Shown here in pieces: positions 1 through 8,207 of a stretch of DNA of 28,383 nucleotides (positions within the stretch are counted from its first letter, which is position 1; each line of letters starts with the position of its first letter). Below the pieces are notes generated by a model. It saw only the letters and a program-made list of their open reading frames with translations. It searched no databases and had not been told where the DNA came from. A program made the translations under genes and the position numbers. The DNA comes from DASRTE01 sp035316885 (lineage in GTDB: Bacteria; Actinomycetota; Actinomycetes; Jiangellales; Jiangellaceae). The DNA lies in contig DATHII010000177.1 in the NCBI GenBank assembly GCA_035316885.1, positions 1 through 28,383 of the forward strand. The letters run 5' to 3'.

Positions 1-1994
1 ACGGAGTCGCCGCGCGCGTCGAGCAGGATCTCGACGGAGTCGGCGAGCCAGTGCGCCCAGCAGCCCTCCGGCGTCACCGGGAAGCTCTGCACGTCGTCGA
101 CCACGTGGACGTAGAGGTACAGGTCGTCGTCGTGCCAGTTGACCTTGGCGTAGCTGCCGGCGCCGCAGTCGGTGCCGTCAGGGCTGCAGTTCTGCCCCTC
201 CCAGCGCTTGTTGATGTCGAGCGCCGGACCCGTGTACTCCGCCGCGCTCTCGACGGCATCGAGGGTCGGCGCGGCCGGAGCCGCACTGATGGTCGTGGTC
301 GGCACGACCGTCAGGGACAGCTCCTCGCTCGCCGTGCCCGCGGGGGCGCTGTACGACGTCGTGATCAGCAAGTCGTCACTGGTCCCCCCGGCCGCGGACG
401 GGTCCGTGTGGGTGAGCTGGAACGTGACGGTCTGCTCCGCGCCACCGGCCAACCCCGAGTACGGCTTGGAGGTGGCGTCCACGGCGTACCCGTCGGGAAC
501 GTCGAGGGTCACATCGCCGCTCTGCTCCGTGGTCGTCCAGTTGTGGACGACCACCGGAACGCTGATCGTCTCGCCGGCGCCGATGTCCTGCACGGCCTGG
601 GACCGGCCAACCAGGAAGGTGTTTGCGGCCGCCCACTGGTCGAACTCGGCGAAGTTGCCCCAGCGCTGGAACCGCCCCTCGACGGCAGGAATGATCTCCA
701 TCTGGTTGTCGGTGTACCCGGTCATGTCGCCGGTCGTCAGGTTGGCGGCGACCTTGTAGCGGTTGTCCGTGGCGTCGTCGGCCGGTGTCACCGTGAACGT
801 GGCCGTCGACTCGGCGCTCGTCGTGATCGGGCCGATGTCCTGGCCCGGAGTGACGGTCCAGCCGGTCGGCACGGTCAGCTCCACCGAGCCCGCCGGGAGC
901 GTGCCGGCACCGGCGCGCGTGTGGACGGTCACGTCGAAGGGCTGGCCCGCGACGTTGAAGAACTCGTCGAAGGTCAGGTAGAGCAGCGAGCCCAGCGGCA
1001 TGCCACCCGGATCGGGGATCGTCGCGCCGTAGAACAGCGCGTCGTCATTGCCCGCTGCCGGCGAGCTGTTCGGCTGGAACGGGACGAACGACTGCGCGAC
1101 GCCGAGCCGCGAGCAGCCAGGGTTCACGACGCCCTGTTCCTGCATCCGGCTCTGGGTCGGGTATGCGCGGTTTCCTTCTCTGGCGATCTGCGCCCAGGTC
1201 TTGGCTGTGCCAGCCGGCATGCCCTGGACGTTGCCGGGCAGCCACTCGTACGGCGAGTCATAGCCGGTCCATACGCCATGGACGGCGCTGTGATTGCTCG
1301 CGCCGGGCGTGAAGCCGATCGTGCAGTTCGGCCCGTTGGTGCCGCCGGATCCCGGGGTGCTGCCGCCCGAGGTCGTCTTCTTGACCAGCCAGGGTTCGAG
1401 GGCGTCCGGGCCGGTGAGCTGCTCCGAGAACATGGCCGGGTCGGCCGAAGCCCGGATCGCCTCCCAGATCATCCGGCCCGAGTACTGGTGGTTGCCGTGC
1501 CCCGCGCCGAGCGGGCTGAACCCGACCATGACGTCGGGGCGCGTCTCCCGGATGATGCGGACTGTCTGGCCGAGCGTCTGGTCGTGGCCCCAGAAGAACT
1601 CGGTCAGCGGCGCGCTGGTGTTGTAGTAGAAGTCGACCCGGTCGACATTGAAGATGTCGACCGTGCCGGAACGGAAGTGGGCGGCGCGGTCCTCGTTCTC
1701 ACGCCGCAGCCCGAGATCAGGCCCCGACTCGAGGCCGACGGCGTTCCCGCCGCCTTCACCTCTGGTGTGCATGATGACGCCGCAGCGGATGTCGTAGAGC
1801 TCGTGCCAGACGCCGCATGGCCCGATGATGCTCGTGTCGTCGTCAGGGTGTGCCCACACCCCCATCAGATTGATCTTGACGGGGTCGTCGCCACTGTCGG
1901 CCTGGGCCGGAGCCGATGTCGCTGGCGCTGCCCAGCCCACGATCCCCAGCACTCCGGGCAGCAAGGCCGCCAACACTCTGCGCAAACGTGTCAC
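1..1994 (-). CDS. Secreted PIG-L family deacetylase with C-terminal carbohydrate-binding region (3' end beyond window)
   Basis: The reading frame is open from position 1994 to the window edge (664 codons), so the C-terminus is missing. The N-terminus has an Arg-rich start, a hydrophobic core and an Ala-rich cleavage region, a probable Sec signal. The PIG-L/LmbE metal motif AHPDDD is at about residues 48-53, followed by TRGEGGGN and HGNHQ, the usual metal and active-site positions. Beta-sandwich repeats of NEW3 type follow, and the last visible part (WAHWLADSVEILLDARGDS) matches the CBM9-like domain of the next gene, so the two are paralogs. PIG-L enzymes are Zn-dependent N-deacetylases of amino-sugar conjugates; the actual substrate is unknown. 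I chose the GTG at 1994 because AGGAGG (2006-2001) lies 6 nt upstream; an in-frame ATG at 2009 contains that Shine-Dalgarno and is less likely. Note Asp, not Glu, as the last residue of the motif. Confidence 0.85.
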   Translation of the reverse strand, partial: MTRLRRVLAALLPGVLGIVGWAAPATSAPAQADSGDDPVKINLMGVWAHPDDDTSIIGPCGVWHELYDIRCGVIMHTRGEGGGNAVGLESGPDLGLRRENEDRAAHFRSGTVDIFNVDRVDFYYNTSAPLTEFFWGHDQTLGQTVRIIRETRPDVMVGFSPLGAGHGNHQYSGRMIWEAIRASADPAMFSEQLTGPDALEPWLVKKTTSGGSTPGSGGTNGPNCTIGFTPGASNHSAVHGVWTGYDSPYEWLPGNVQGMPAGTAKTWAQIAREGNRAYPTQSRMQEQGVVNPGCSRLGVAQSFVPFQPNSSPAAGNDDALFYGATIPDPGGMPLGSLLYLTFDEFFNVAGQPFDVTVHTRAGAGTLPAGSVELTVPTGWTVTPGQDIGPITTSAESTATFTVTPADDATDNRYKVAANLTTGDMTGYTDNQMEIIPAVEGRFQRWGNFAEFDQWAAANTFLVGRSQAVQDIGAGETISVPVVVHNWTTTEQSGDVTLDVPDGYAVDATSKPYSGLAGGAEQTVTFQLTHTDPSAAGGTSDDLLITTSYSAPAGTASEELSLTVVPTTTISAAPAAPTLDAVESAAEYTGPALDINKRWEGQNCSPDGTDCGAGSYAKVNWHDDDLYLYVHVVDDVQSFPVTPEGCWAHWLADSVEILLDARGDS

Positions 1995-2000
1995 GGGACG

Positions 2001-2006
2001 CCTCCT
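2001..2006 (-). promoter_or_regulatory. Shine-Dalgarno deciding the start of the first PIG-L gene
   Basis: A perfect AGGAGG on the minus strand lies 6 nt before GTG 1994. It lies inside the alternative ATG-started frame (2009), which argues for the GTG start. Confidence 0.7.
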
Positions 2007-2048
2007 CATATCGTTCGCGTTCTCGCTTTCGGCGGCGAACGAACCGGC

Positions 2049-2067
2049 CGCACTCCCTCGGAGTGCG
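2049..2067 (-). terminator. Intergenic hairpin between the two PIG-L genes
   Basis: A perfect 8-bp inverted repeat (CGCACTCC / GGAGTGCG) with a 3-nt loop lies in the 125-bp gap after the larger PIG-L gene. It has no T-run, so it could be an actinobacterial-type terminator, an attenuator or an mRNA-stabilising stem. The rest of the gap shows only the ribosome binding site of the downstream gene. Confidence 0.4.
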
Positions 2068-2119
2068 CTCGGACGTGTTCGGGAGGGGCAGCGGGGCTCC
2101 CACCGCACCTCCCGCCTTC

Positions 2120-4825
2120 CTATTGCAGGGTTGCCCGCAGGCTCTGCGAGCCTCCCCCGTCAGCCGCGAAGGACACGAGGGCTACGCCACCTGCTGCGAG
2201 AGCCAGGCGCCCGGCCGCGTCGACCGGTACGGTCACCGTGGTCCTGCCGCGCCTCAAGTCGACCACAATGTCGCCGACGCTCGCCGTGCCCGTCCACGCG
2301 AACACGTGCACCCGTCCGGGACCGGTCGCCTTGAGTTCGAGCGTCACGCCGGCGACGCCGAGCGTGGGCCCCGAGGTGATCCGGATCGTGTCAGCCGCGG
2401 GCGGGCCCCCGGCGAGCGGCACGTTGTCCTGCGTCGACTGCAGGATCGACTGCGGGGAGTCGACGCTGAGGGCGGCCGTCAGCGGGATGATCGGATCGGC
2501 GGGCGTCGTCGGGCGGCCGGCCGGGGGCGTGTACCCGGGCAGGGACGCGTGGCCCCAGCGGAACGGGTCGCCCTGGACGCCGCCGTAGGTCGACCAGCCG
2601 AGGCGCGTCTGGCCGGTGAGGTCCTGCGTGTCGGAGTCGTAGATGAAGATGTTCAGCCCCAGACGCTGGGGGTCGACCGCCATGGGCAGGTCGCCGAGCG
2701 CGATCTTGGCCTCGAGCGTGTAGCCCGTGTACGGGGAGCTCACGGTCGACGCGACCTGCATCCCTGGTGCCGTCTCGGGGCCGCCCTGGTGGTTGTCGGC
2801 GTCCCGCTCCCAGCAGGGCGGGTTGCCGTGCGCGGCGTCGAGCGTCGTCGGGAAGATGCCCGTCTTGAACGTCGTCGAGGTGTTCTCGGACGTGCCGCCA
2901 GGGTCTAGCGCGATCTCGACCGAATCAGTGCGCCAGTGGCGCTTGCAGTCGGCCGGCGGAACGACCGTGCCGAGCACGTCGTCGGTCACGTGGACGAGGA
3001 CGTAGAGATCGTCCCCGTGCCAGGTCAGCTTGGCGCTCCCGGCGCAGTCGGCCGGGGAGTCGCATGGCGAGCCTTCCCAGAGGCGGCTCAGATCGAGCGC
3101 CGGGCCCGTGTACTCGCCCGGGCCCTCGACGCCGTCGAGGGCCGGGGCCGCCGCCTGTGGGATCGTCGTCGCCGGGACCAGCTCGAGCCCGAAGGTTTCG
3201 GCGCCCGAGCCTGCGCCGCTCGTCGTGATGAGTTGCACGTCGTAGTCACCGTCGGTGCCGCCCTGGTTCGAGGTCGGCAAGCCGGGGTTCGTGTTCGTCA
3301 CCATGAACGTCACCGACGCGTCCGCGCCGGCTGCGAGCCCCGAGTACAGCTGCGTGGCCGGGCTGGCGGAGAATCCGGCCGGCAGGGTGAGCGAGACGGT
3401 CCCGGCGTGGGTCGTGCCGCTCCAGTTGTGCAGGTCGACGCGGACGGGGCGGGTCTCGGCGACGCCGATGGGCAGCACCGGCTTCACAAGACCTCCGAGC
3501 TGCGGCACGCCGACGTCGCGCGCCCACTCTTCGAACTGGGCGACCTGCGGCAGCCGCTGCACCAGGCCCTGCACCGCCGGGATGACGCGGACGGCCAGGT
3601 TGGTCTCACCGCTCGCCTCACTTCCCCTCTCGAGCGTGGCGGAGACCCGGAAGCGGCCCGGCTGCGCCGTCGCCGCCGGGGTCACCGTGAACGTCGTCGC
3701 TGTGCGATTTCGTGTCACCGGTGGGAGGCCGCCGCCTCCGCTCGCCGTCCAGCCCTCGGGCAGTGCCAGCGAGACGGCGGCATTCGGCAGCGCCGGGCCG
3801 GACGAGGAGACGTGGGCCGTGACGTGGAAGGCCTCTCCCGGGGCGACGTCGAAGCGATCGCTGGTCAGGAAGAGCTCGGTGCCGAGCGGCAGGCCACCGG
3901 GCGCAGGCACAGCGGCGCCCTCGAAGACCCCGGTCGTCGCGGTGCTCGAGGGGTCGAACGGGACTCGGCTCGCGATCTGCGTAAACGTGTTGCATGGGAT
4001 GATGGCGGGGATGTTCGGTGGCGTGGGGAACGATCCGAAGCCCTGCGAGAGGTACTCATGCGCCGCCTCCCAGAGGATCTGCCACCACGTCTTGCCGGCG
4101 TTCTGCGCCGACGTCGTGCCCATCCAAACCCCGAAGACGTTGTCGGTCGGATCGCTCTTCACGAACGTCGAAGCGCAGTCCGGGCCGGAGGGGCCGGAGC
4201 CTGTCGCGCCGCCGCGGAAGAGTCGCTTCACGTTCCACGTGTCGACACCTGGCTCGCGGAGTTGCTTCGGGAACCTCGTCGGATCGGCCGCCGCCTCGTA
4301 CGCCTCGACGGCGAGGCGGGCGGCGTATTGATGGTTTCCGTGGTTGCCCGGCGACGGTGCCGGATCCATCGTCACGATCACCTCGGGCCGTGTCTCGCGA
4401 ACCAGGCGCACGATCTTCTCAAGCGAGGTCTCGGCGCCCCAGATCTGCTCGGTCAACGGCGAGCTGACCGTGTAGTAGAAGTCGACCGCGTCGAGGTAGA
4501 AGGCATTCTCGATTGCCGCCTTGCCCACGGCGCGGCGCTCCTCGGCCTCGCGCAAGATCCCGAGTGCGGGGCCTTCCTCCGGGCCGACTGCGTTGCCCCC
4601 GCCCTCGCCCCGAGTGATCGTTACCACTCCAGTCTCGAGCCCCGCGTACTCGTTCCACTGCCCGAACGCCGGAATCGTGAACGCCTCGTCGTCGGGATGG
4701 GCGCCGATGAAGAGAACATCGAGCTTCACGAATTTCGTTTGCACCGACGCCCCTGCGCTCTCGGGACCGGCAAGGCCCACGAGGAGCATCGCCACCATCG
4801 TCAGGAGTAGTCCCAGCCGCTTCAC
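2120..4825 (-). CDS. Secreted PIG-L family deacetylase with NEW3-like and CBM9-like domains (901 aa)
   Basis: A signal peptide spans residues 1-26. The PIG-L catalytic domain follows, with AHPDDE at 42-47, TRGEGGGN at 71-78 and HGNHQ at 162-166. Two beta-sandwich segments resembling alpha-galactosidase NEW3 domains lie at about 315-415 and 455-550. A CBM9/DOMON-like sugar-binding domain covers about 560-765 (DDLYVLVHVTDD, TDSVEIALDPGG), and the C-terminal beta-rich tail is unassigned. Simple PIG-L enzymes such as MshB are about 300 aa and cytosolic, so this is an exported, glycan-targeted form. The expected reaction is hydrolysis of an N-acyl group from an amino sugar outside the cell; the substrate is inferred only. 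The GTG start has AGGAGG 5 nt upstream (4836-4831). It is followed by its paralog and preceded by sugar ABC transporter genes on the same strand. A shared operator-like motif lies upstream at 4982-4993. Confidence 0.88.
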   Translation of the reverse strand: MKRLGLLLTMVAMLLVGLAGPESAGASVQTKFVKLDVLFIGAHPDDEAFTIPAFGQWNEYAGLETGVVTITRGEGGGNAVGPEEGPALGILREAEERRAVGKAAIENAFYLDAVDFYYTVSSPLTEQIWGAETSLEKIVRLVRETRPEVIVTMDPAPSPGNHGNHQYAARLAVEAYEAAADPTRFPKQLREPGVDTWNVKRLFRGGATGSGPSGPDCASTFVKSDPTDNVFGVWMGTTSAQNAGKTWWQILWEAAHEYLSQGFGSFPTPPNIPAIIPCNTFTQIASRVPFDPSSTATTGVFEGAAVPAPGGLPLGTELFLTSDRFDVAPGEAFHVTAHVSSSGPALPNAAVSLALPEGWTASGGGGLPPVTRNRTATTFTVTPAATAQPGRFRVSATLERGSEASGETNLAVRVIPAVQGLVQRLPQVAQFEEWARDVGVPQLGGLVKPVLPIGVAETRPVRVDLHNWSGTTHAGTVSLTLPAGFSASPATQLYSGLAAGADASVTFMVTNTNPGLPTSNQGGTDGDYDVQLITTSGAGSGAETFGLELVPATTIPQAAAPALDGVEGPGEYTGPALDLSRLWEGSPCDSPADCAGSAKLTWHGDDLYVLVHVTDDVLGTVVPPADCKRHWRTDSVEIALDPGGTSENTSTTFKTGIFPTTLDAAHGNPPCWERDADNHQGGPETAPGMQVASTVSSPYTGYTLEAKIALGDLPMAVDPQRLGLNIFIYDSDTQDLTGQTRLGWSTYGGVQGDPFRWGHASLPGYTPPAGRPTTPADPIIPLTAALSVDSPQSILQSTQDNVPLAGGPPAADTIRITSGPTLGVAGVTLELKATGPGRVHVFAWTGTASVGDIVVDLRRGRTTVTVPVDAAGRLALAAGGVALVSFAADGGGSQSLRATLQ

Positions 4826-4965
4826 GACGACCTCCTCCGCCGACGGCGAACGCCTGGCTCGAACCGTAACCGAACCTGATCGACAATGCTAGAGTTTGAC
4901 CGAAGACGACCGCGTGCTATGTGACGGCTAATCTCCGGGCCTAAATCGAGGGTCTAACGTGCAAA

Positions 4966-5007
4966 TATGTACATAGATTCTTGAGCGTTTCTGCTTGAGA
5001 GTGCTCA
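4966..5007 (-). promoter_or_regulatory. Candidate operator/promoter region of the PIG-L gene pair
   Basis: The 200-bp gap 4826-5026 is clearly more AT-rich than its surroundings and holds no gene. It contains the 12-mer TGAGCGTTTCTG (4982-4993), identical to the right half of the dyad upstream of the deoR-type gene (9473-9484). It also contains TGAGC/GCTCA inverted arms (4982-4986 and 5003-5007) and a perfect palindrome TATGTACATA (4966-4975) that could serve as a -10 for minus-strand transcription. Regulation by the linked DeoR protein is inferred. Confidence 0.4.
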
Positions 5008-5026
5008 GTGCGAACCTTTCTCCCGT

Positions 5027-5842
5027 CTACTCCTTCACCGCTCCCTCGACCATCCCGCGGATGAAATGCCGCTGGAGGAACAGGTAGACGACGACCACCG
5101 GGGCGGCAACGATCGCCGCACCCGCAGCGAGCAGGCCGAACTCCGCCGTGTACTGGCCCTGGAAGAAGGTCAGCCCGAGAGGCGCCGTGCGTAGGGACTC
5201 ATCGGTGACCATGACCAGCGGGATCAGGAACTCGTTCCAGGTCCACATGAAGACGAGCACGATCATCGTGACCATGGCCGGACGGCCGATGGGCAGCAGG
5301 ACCGACCACAGCGTGCGCCAGTGGCCCGCACCGTCGATCCGGGCCGCCTCCACCATTGCCCGTGAGCTGGACCGGAAGTAGGCGCGCATCCAGAACGTGC
5401 CGAAGGCCACAGACTGCGCGGTCTGCGGCAGGATCAGCGCCAACAGCGTGTTGGTGAGCCCGATCTCGCGGAGGTCGAAGAAGAGCGGGACGACGATCGC
5501 CTCAGTCGGGACCATGATCCCCAGCAGCAGCACGTAGAACAGCACGGCCGAGCCCCGGAAGCGCATCGTCCCGAAGGCGTATCCAGCCATCACAGAGAAC
5601 ACCGTCGCGAGCAGGACGACGCTCGTGCTGACCACCACGCTGGTCCGCAGGTAGGTACCGAACCTGCCAAGCTCCCAGGCCTCGGCGAAGTTGCCCCACG
5701 TGATGTCGGTGGGGAAGAGCGCAGGCACCTCGCCTGGTGGCGCCACCGCCGCGGACACGATGGAGATGAGCGGGTACAGAGCGAACAGGGCGAACACGCT
5801 CAGGATCACGTAGTTGAGCAGCCTTTCGGAGCGCGAGATCAC
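5027..5842 (-). CDS. Sugar ABC transporter permease, MalG type
   Basis: This 271-aa inner-membrane permease has about six hydrophobic segments. It carries the EAA loop EAARIDGAGHWRTLWSVLLP that contacts the ATPase, and the typical MalG C-terminus (MWTWNEFLIPLVM...RHFIRGMVEGAVKE). The frame continues upstream, but that part lies over the first permease gene. The GTG at 5842 shares four bases (GTGA) with the preceding stop, indicating translational coupling and giving the normal family length. It pairs with the upstream permease and lipoprotein as a carbohydrate-uptake (CUT1-like) importer. No ATPase gene is adjacent. Substrate cannot be read from the sequence. Confidence 0.9.
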   Translation of the reverse strand: MISRSERLLNYVILSVFALFALYPLISIVSAAVAPPGEVPALFPTDITWGNFAEAWELGRFGTYLRTSVVVSTSVVLLATVFSVMAGYAFGTMRFRGSAVLFYVLLLGIMVPTEAIVVPLFFDLREIGLTNTLLALILPQTAQSVAFGTFWMRAYFRSSSRAMVEAARIDGAGHWRTLWSVLLPIGRPAMVTMIVLVFMWTWNEFLIPLVMVTDESLRTAPLGLTFFQGQYTAEFGLLAAGAAIVAAPVVVVYLFLQRHFIRGMVEGAVKE

Positions 5843-6780
5843 GCGGACCCCCGCTCCGCGATCCGGGTGATCCCGAACGTCAGCACGAAGATCATCGCGG
5901 TGAGTGTCACCGCGACAGCCGCCGCGGACCCGACCTCGCCGATCTCGAATGCGCGCCTGTACACCTCGTAGGACGGCACCGTGGTCGAGGTCCCCGGCCC
6001 GCCGCGGGTCGTGACGTACACGAGGTCGAAGTTCCGCAGCGCCGCGACCACGGTCAGGGTCAGCGCCACGCTGATCTCGTTGCGCAGGGCGGGGAGAACG
6101 ACGGTGAAGAACTCGCGGACAGGACCCGCGCCGTCGAGGCGGGCGGCCTCGTACAGCTCGCGGGGGATCTTGCTGACCCCGGCGAGGAACAGCACGATGC
6201 ACAGCCCCATCTGCACCCAGGTACCGACGAACCCGACGGCCGGCAGCGCGAAGGTGAAGTCGCCGAGCCAGGCTCGCGCGAGCCCGTCCAGACCGACGGC
6301 TCGAAGCACCTGGTTCAGCGGACCGTCGGGCGCGTAGATCTGCCGCCACGCGACGGCCACCACCACCATCGCGACGACCTGCGGGACGAAGAGCACCGTG
6401 CGGTAGAAGCCCAGCCCGCGCAGCCGGGCCCGGGTCATCGTGGCCACCAACGCGAGCGCCACCAGCACCGGCAGCACGGCGTAGAAGACGATCAGGACGG
6501 CGGCGTGCCCGAAGGCCGCGCGCAGTCCCTCGTCGGCGACGACCTCACGGTAGTTGTCCAGCCCCACCCACTCGGCGACGGTGAGACCGTTCCAGTCGTA
6601 CAGGGAGAGCACGACCGCCCGCCCGAGTGGGATGAGCAGGAACAGCACGAAGACCAGGTAGGCGGGCAGGATGTAGAGGTACGCCACCCGGCGTGGCTCC
6701 CCCGGGGGCCGGCCGCCGCCGGCTCCCGGGGGACGCGCCTCGGCGAGGGCGACCGAGCGCGCCGCCGCGGTCGTCGCCAT
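5839..6780 (-). CDS. Sugar ABC transporter permease, MalF type
   Basis: A 313-aa inner-membrane permease. It has a basic, Gly/Pro-rich cytoplasmic N-terminus, a first membrane segment at about residues 33-53, further hydrophobic segments, and the EAA motif EAARLDGAGPVREFFTVVLP. The C-terminal DLVYVTTRGGPGTST stretch is typical of MalF/UgpA-like permeases. The start is ATG 6780, 10 nt after the stop of the solute-binding protein gene; no clear Shine-Dalgarno is visible, so translation probably relies on coupling. It overlaps the MalG-type gene by 4 nt. Together these two form the membrane channel of the importer. Confidence 0.9.
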   Translation of the reverse strand: MATTAAARSVALAEARPPGAGGGRPPGEPRRVAYLYILPAYLVFVLFLLIPLGRAVVLSLYDWNGLTVAEWVGLDNYREVVADEGLRAAFGHAAVLIVFYAVLPVLVALALVATMTRARLRGLGFYRTVLFVPQVVAMVVVAVAWRQIYAPDGPLNQVLRAVGLDGLARAWLGDFTFALPAVGFVGTWVQMGLCIVLFLAGVSKIPRELYEAARLDGAGPVREFFTVVLPALRNEISVALTLTVVAALRNFDLVYVTTRGGPGTSTTVPSYEVYRRAFEIGEVGSAAAVAVTLTAMIFVLTFGITRIAERGSA

Positions 6781-6790
6781 GCGCGCCGGG

Positions 6791-8152
6791 TCAGCCGCCG
6801 ACGAACGCGGAGTAGTCGTCCTGCAGGCGCTGGAGGTACTCCTCCGGCGTGATCTGCCCGCCGAGCATCTCCTGCAGCGCCGCGGCGATCGTGTCGTAGA
6901 ACGTCGGGGTCGCCCAGTCGAGGTACGGCACCAGCCCGTCCTGGCTGGTCACCGTCGCCCAGGCGGCGAACACCTCCTCCTGCGCAGTGCTCTGCGCCGA
7001 CTGCCCGCCCGCGTCGACCGAGGGAACCAGGCCGTTCTCCGCGACGATCGTCATGGCGTCCGCGTTGGTGATGAAGTCGATGTACGCGGCGGCGGCATCG
7101 GGATGCTCGTTGGCGGAGGTCACGGCGAACGGGAGCGACGTGGCACCGGTCGCCACCGGCGGCTCGCCCTCGCGCGGTGGCGGGAGCATGAAGCCCAGGT
7201 CGTCGCCCAGCGCGGCGTCGAGGTCGGCCAGCAGCCAGGTGCCGGCGATCAGGAAGACCCCGGTTCCGTTGCCGAAATCGGCCCATACCGGGTCGTAGCC
7301 GGCGCCGTTGAAGCCGTCGGTGAAGTAGCCCGCTTCGACGAAGCCGGAGATCTCCTGCGCCGCGGCCAGGTTGTCCGGGCTGGTCCAGTCGGCGCCGGCC
7401 CGGCCGAAGCCGAGGTCACGCACTGCGTCCGGCGGCACGTCGCGGTTCATCACCGCGCCGTACACGTGAATGCCCGGCCACTGGTCGACGTTGCCGAACG
7501 GCAGCGGCAACTCACCGGCCTGCTTCGCCGTCTCGAGGGCGGCGAGGAACTCCTCCCAGGTCTGTGGCACCTCGATGCCCAGTTCGGCGAGCTTGGCCTT
7601 GTTGTAGAACACACCCACCATCTCGCCCTGCTGGGCCACCCCGTACAGGCTCCCCTCACCGAAGGTCACGCCGTCGGCGGAGTAGCTCGCCACGGCGCGG
7701 ACCGACTCGGGGAAGCGTTCGTCCCAGCCGTAGGCGTCCGCGTACTCGTCGAGCGGAATGATCAGCTCCGCCTCGACGAACGCGCCCATCGAGGACCGGC
7801 TGTTGTTCGCCTGTACGACGTCGGGGGCGTCGTCACCGGTGAGCGCCAACTGGAGGGTCGCCATGAGGTCGTCGAAGGACCGCGAGACCCGCTCGATGGT
7901 GATGTTGGGGTACATCTCCTGGAACTGCGCGTTCAGCGTCTCGATCTGTTCGGCCTGCCCACCGCGGACCTCCTGGTCCCAGACGACGAGGGTCACGTCG
8001 CCCATCTGGGAGGGGTCGGTCTGGATGTCGCTGGTGGGTTCCGGCGTCTGGTCACCGGTGGCTTCCTCGTCGTCGCCGGGAGCACAGGCCGCAGCGGCGA
8101 GTATCGCGAGAAGCCCCGCTGCGAGCGCCGTGCGGTGTGGGAGCCGATTCAT
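6791..8152 (-). CDS. Sugar ABC transporter substrate-binding lipoprotein
   Basis: This 453-aa family 1 extracellular solute-binding protein has a lipoprotein signal: basic N-terminus, hydrophobic run, and lipobox AAAC with Cys at residue 23. An acidic linker (DDEEATGDQ) follows the Cys. The mature part shows family features, including TLVVWDQE near the N-terminus and WEEFLAALETAKQAG. It would capture a sugar outside the membrane and deliver it to the two permeases encoded downstream. The ATG start has AGGAGG (8163-8158) 5 nt upstream. It lies 55 nt after the kinase gene, so the kinase and transporter genes look like one transcription unit. Ligand identity is unknown. Confidence 0.92.
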   Translation of the reverse strand: MNRLPHRTALAAGLLAILAAAACAPGDDEEATGDQTPEPTSDIQTDPSQMGDVTLVVWDQEVRGGQAEQIETLNAQFQEMYPNITIERVSRSFDDLMATLQLALTGDDAPDVVQANNSRSSMGAFVEAELIIPLDEYADAYGWDERFPESVRAVASYSADGVTFGEGSLYGVAQQGEMVGVFYNKAKLAELGIEVPQTWEEFLAALETAKQAGELPLPFGNVDQWPGIHVYGAVMNRDVPPDAVRDLGFGRAGADWTSPDNLAAAQEISGFVEAGYFTDGFNGAGYDPVWADFGNGTGVFLIAGTWLLADLDAALGDDLGFMLPPPREGEPPVATGATSLPFAVTSANEHPDAAAAYIDFITNADAMTIVAENGLVPSVDAGGQSAQSTAQEEVFAAWATVTSQDGLVPYLDWATPTFYDTIAAALQEMLGGQITPEEYLQRLQDDYSAFVGG

Positions 8153-8207
8153 GTGGTCCTCCTCGTTTCGGTGTGTGGCCCCGCGGGCGGGTGGCGTCGT
8201 CGCGGGA

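Noticed and set aside
51..2588. 845-codon plus-strand open frame
   Set aside because: It is antisense to the two PIG-L genes, is Arg/Val/Gly/Asp-rich without any family motif, and crosses a real intergenic gap. Long antisense frames are common in high-GC DNA.
2936..4810. 624-codon plus-strand open frame
   Set aside because: Antisense shadow of the 901-aa PIG-L gene, with Arg-rich composition and no recognisable domain.
5843..6349. Upstream extension of the MalG-type permease
   Set aside because: It lies over the MalF-type permease in another frame, is Arg-rich and lacks membrane segments; the GTGA overlap gives the better start.
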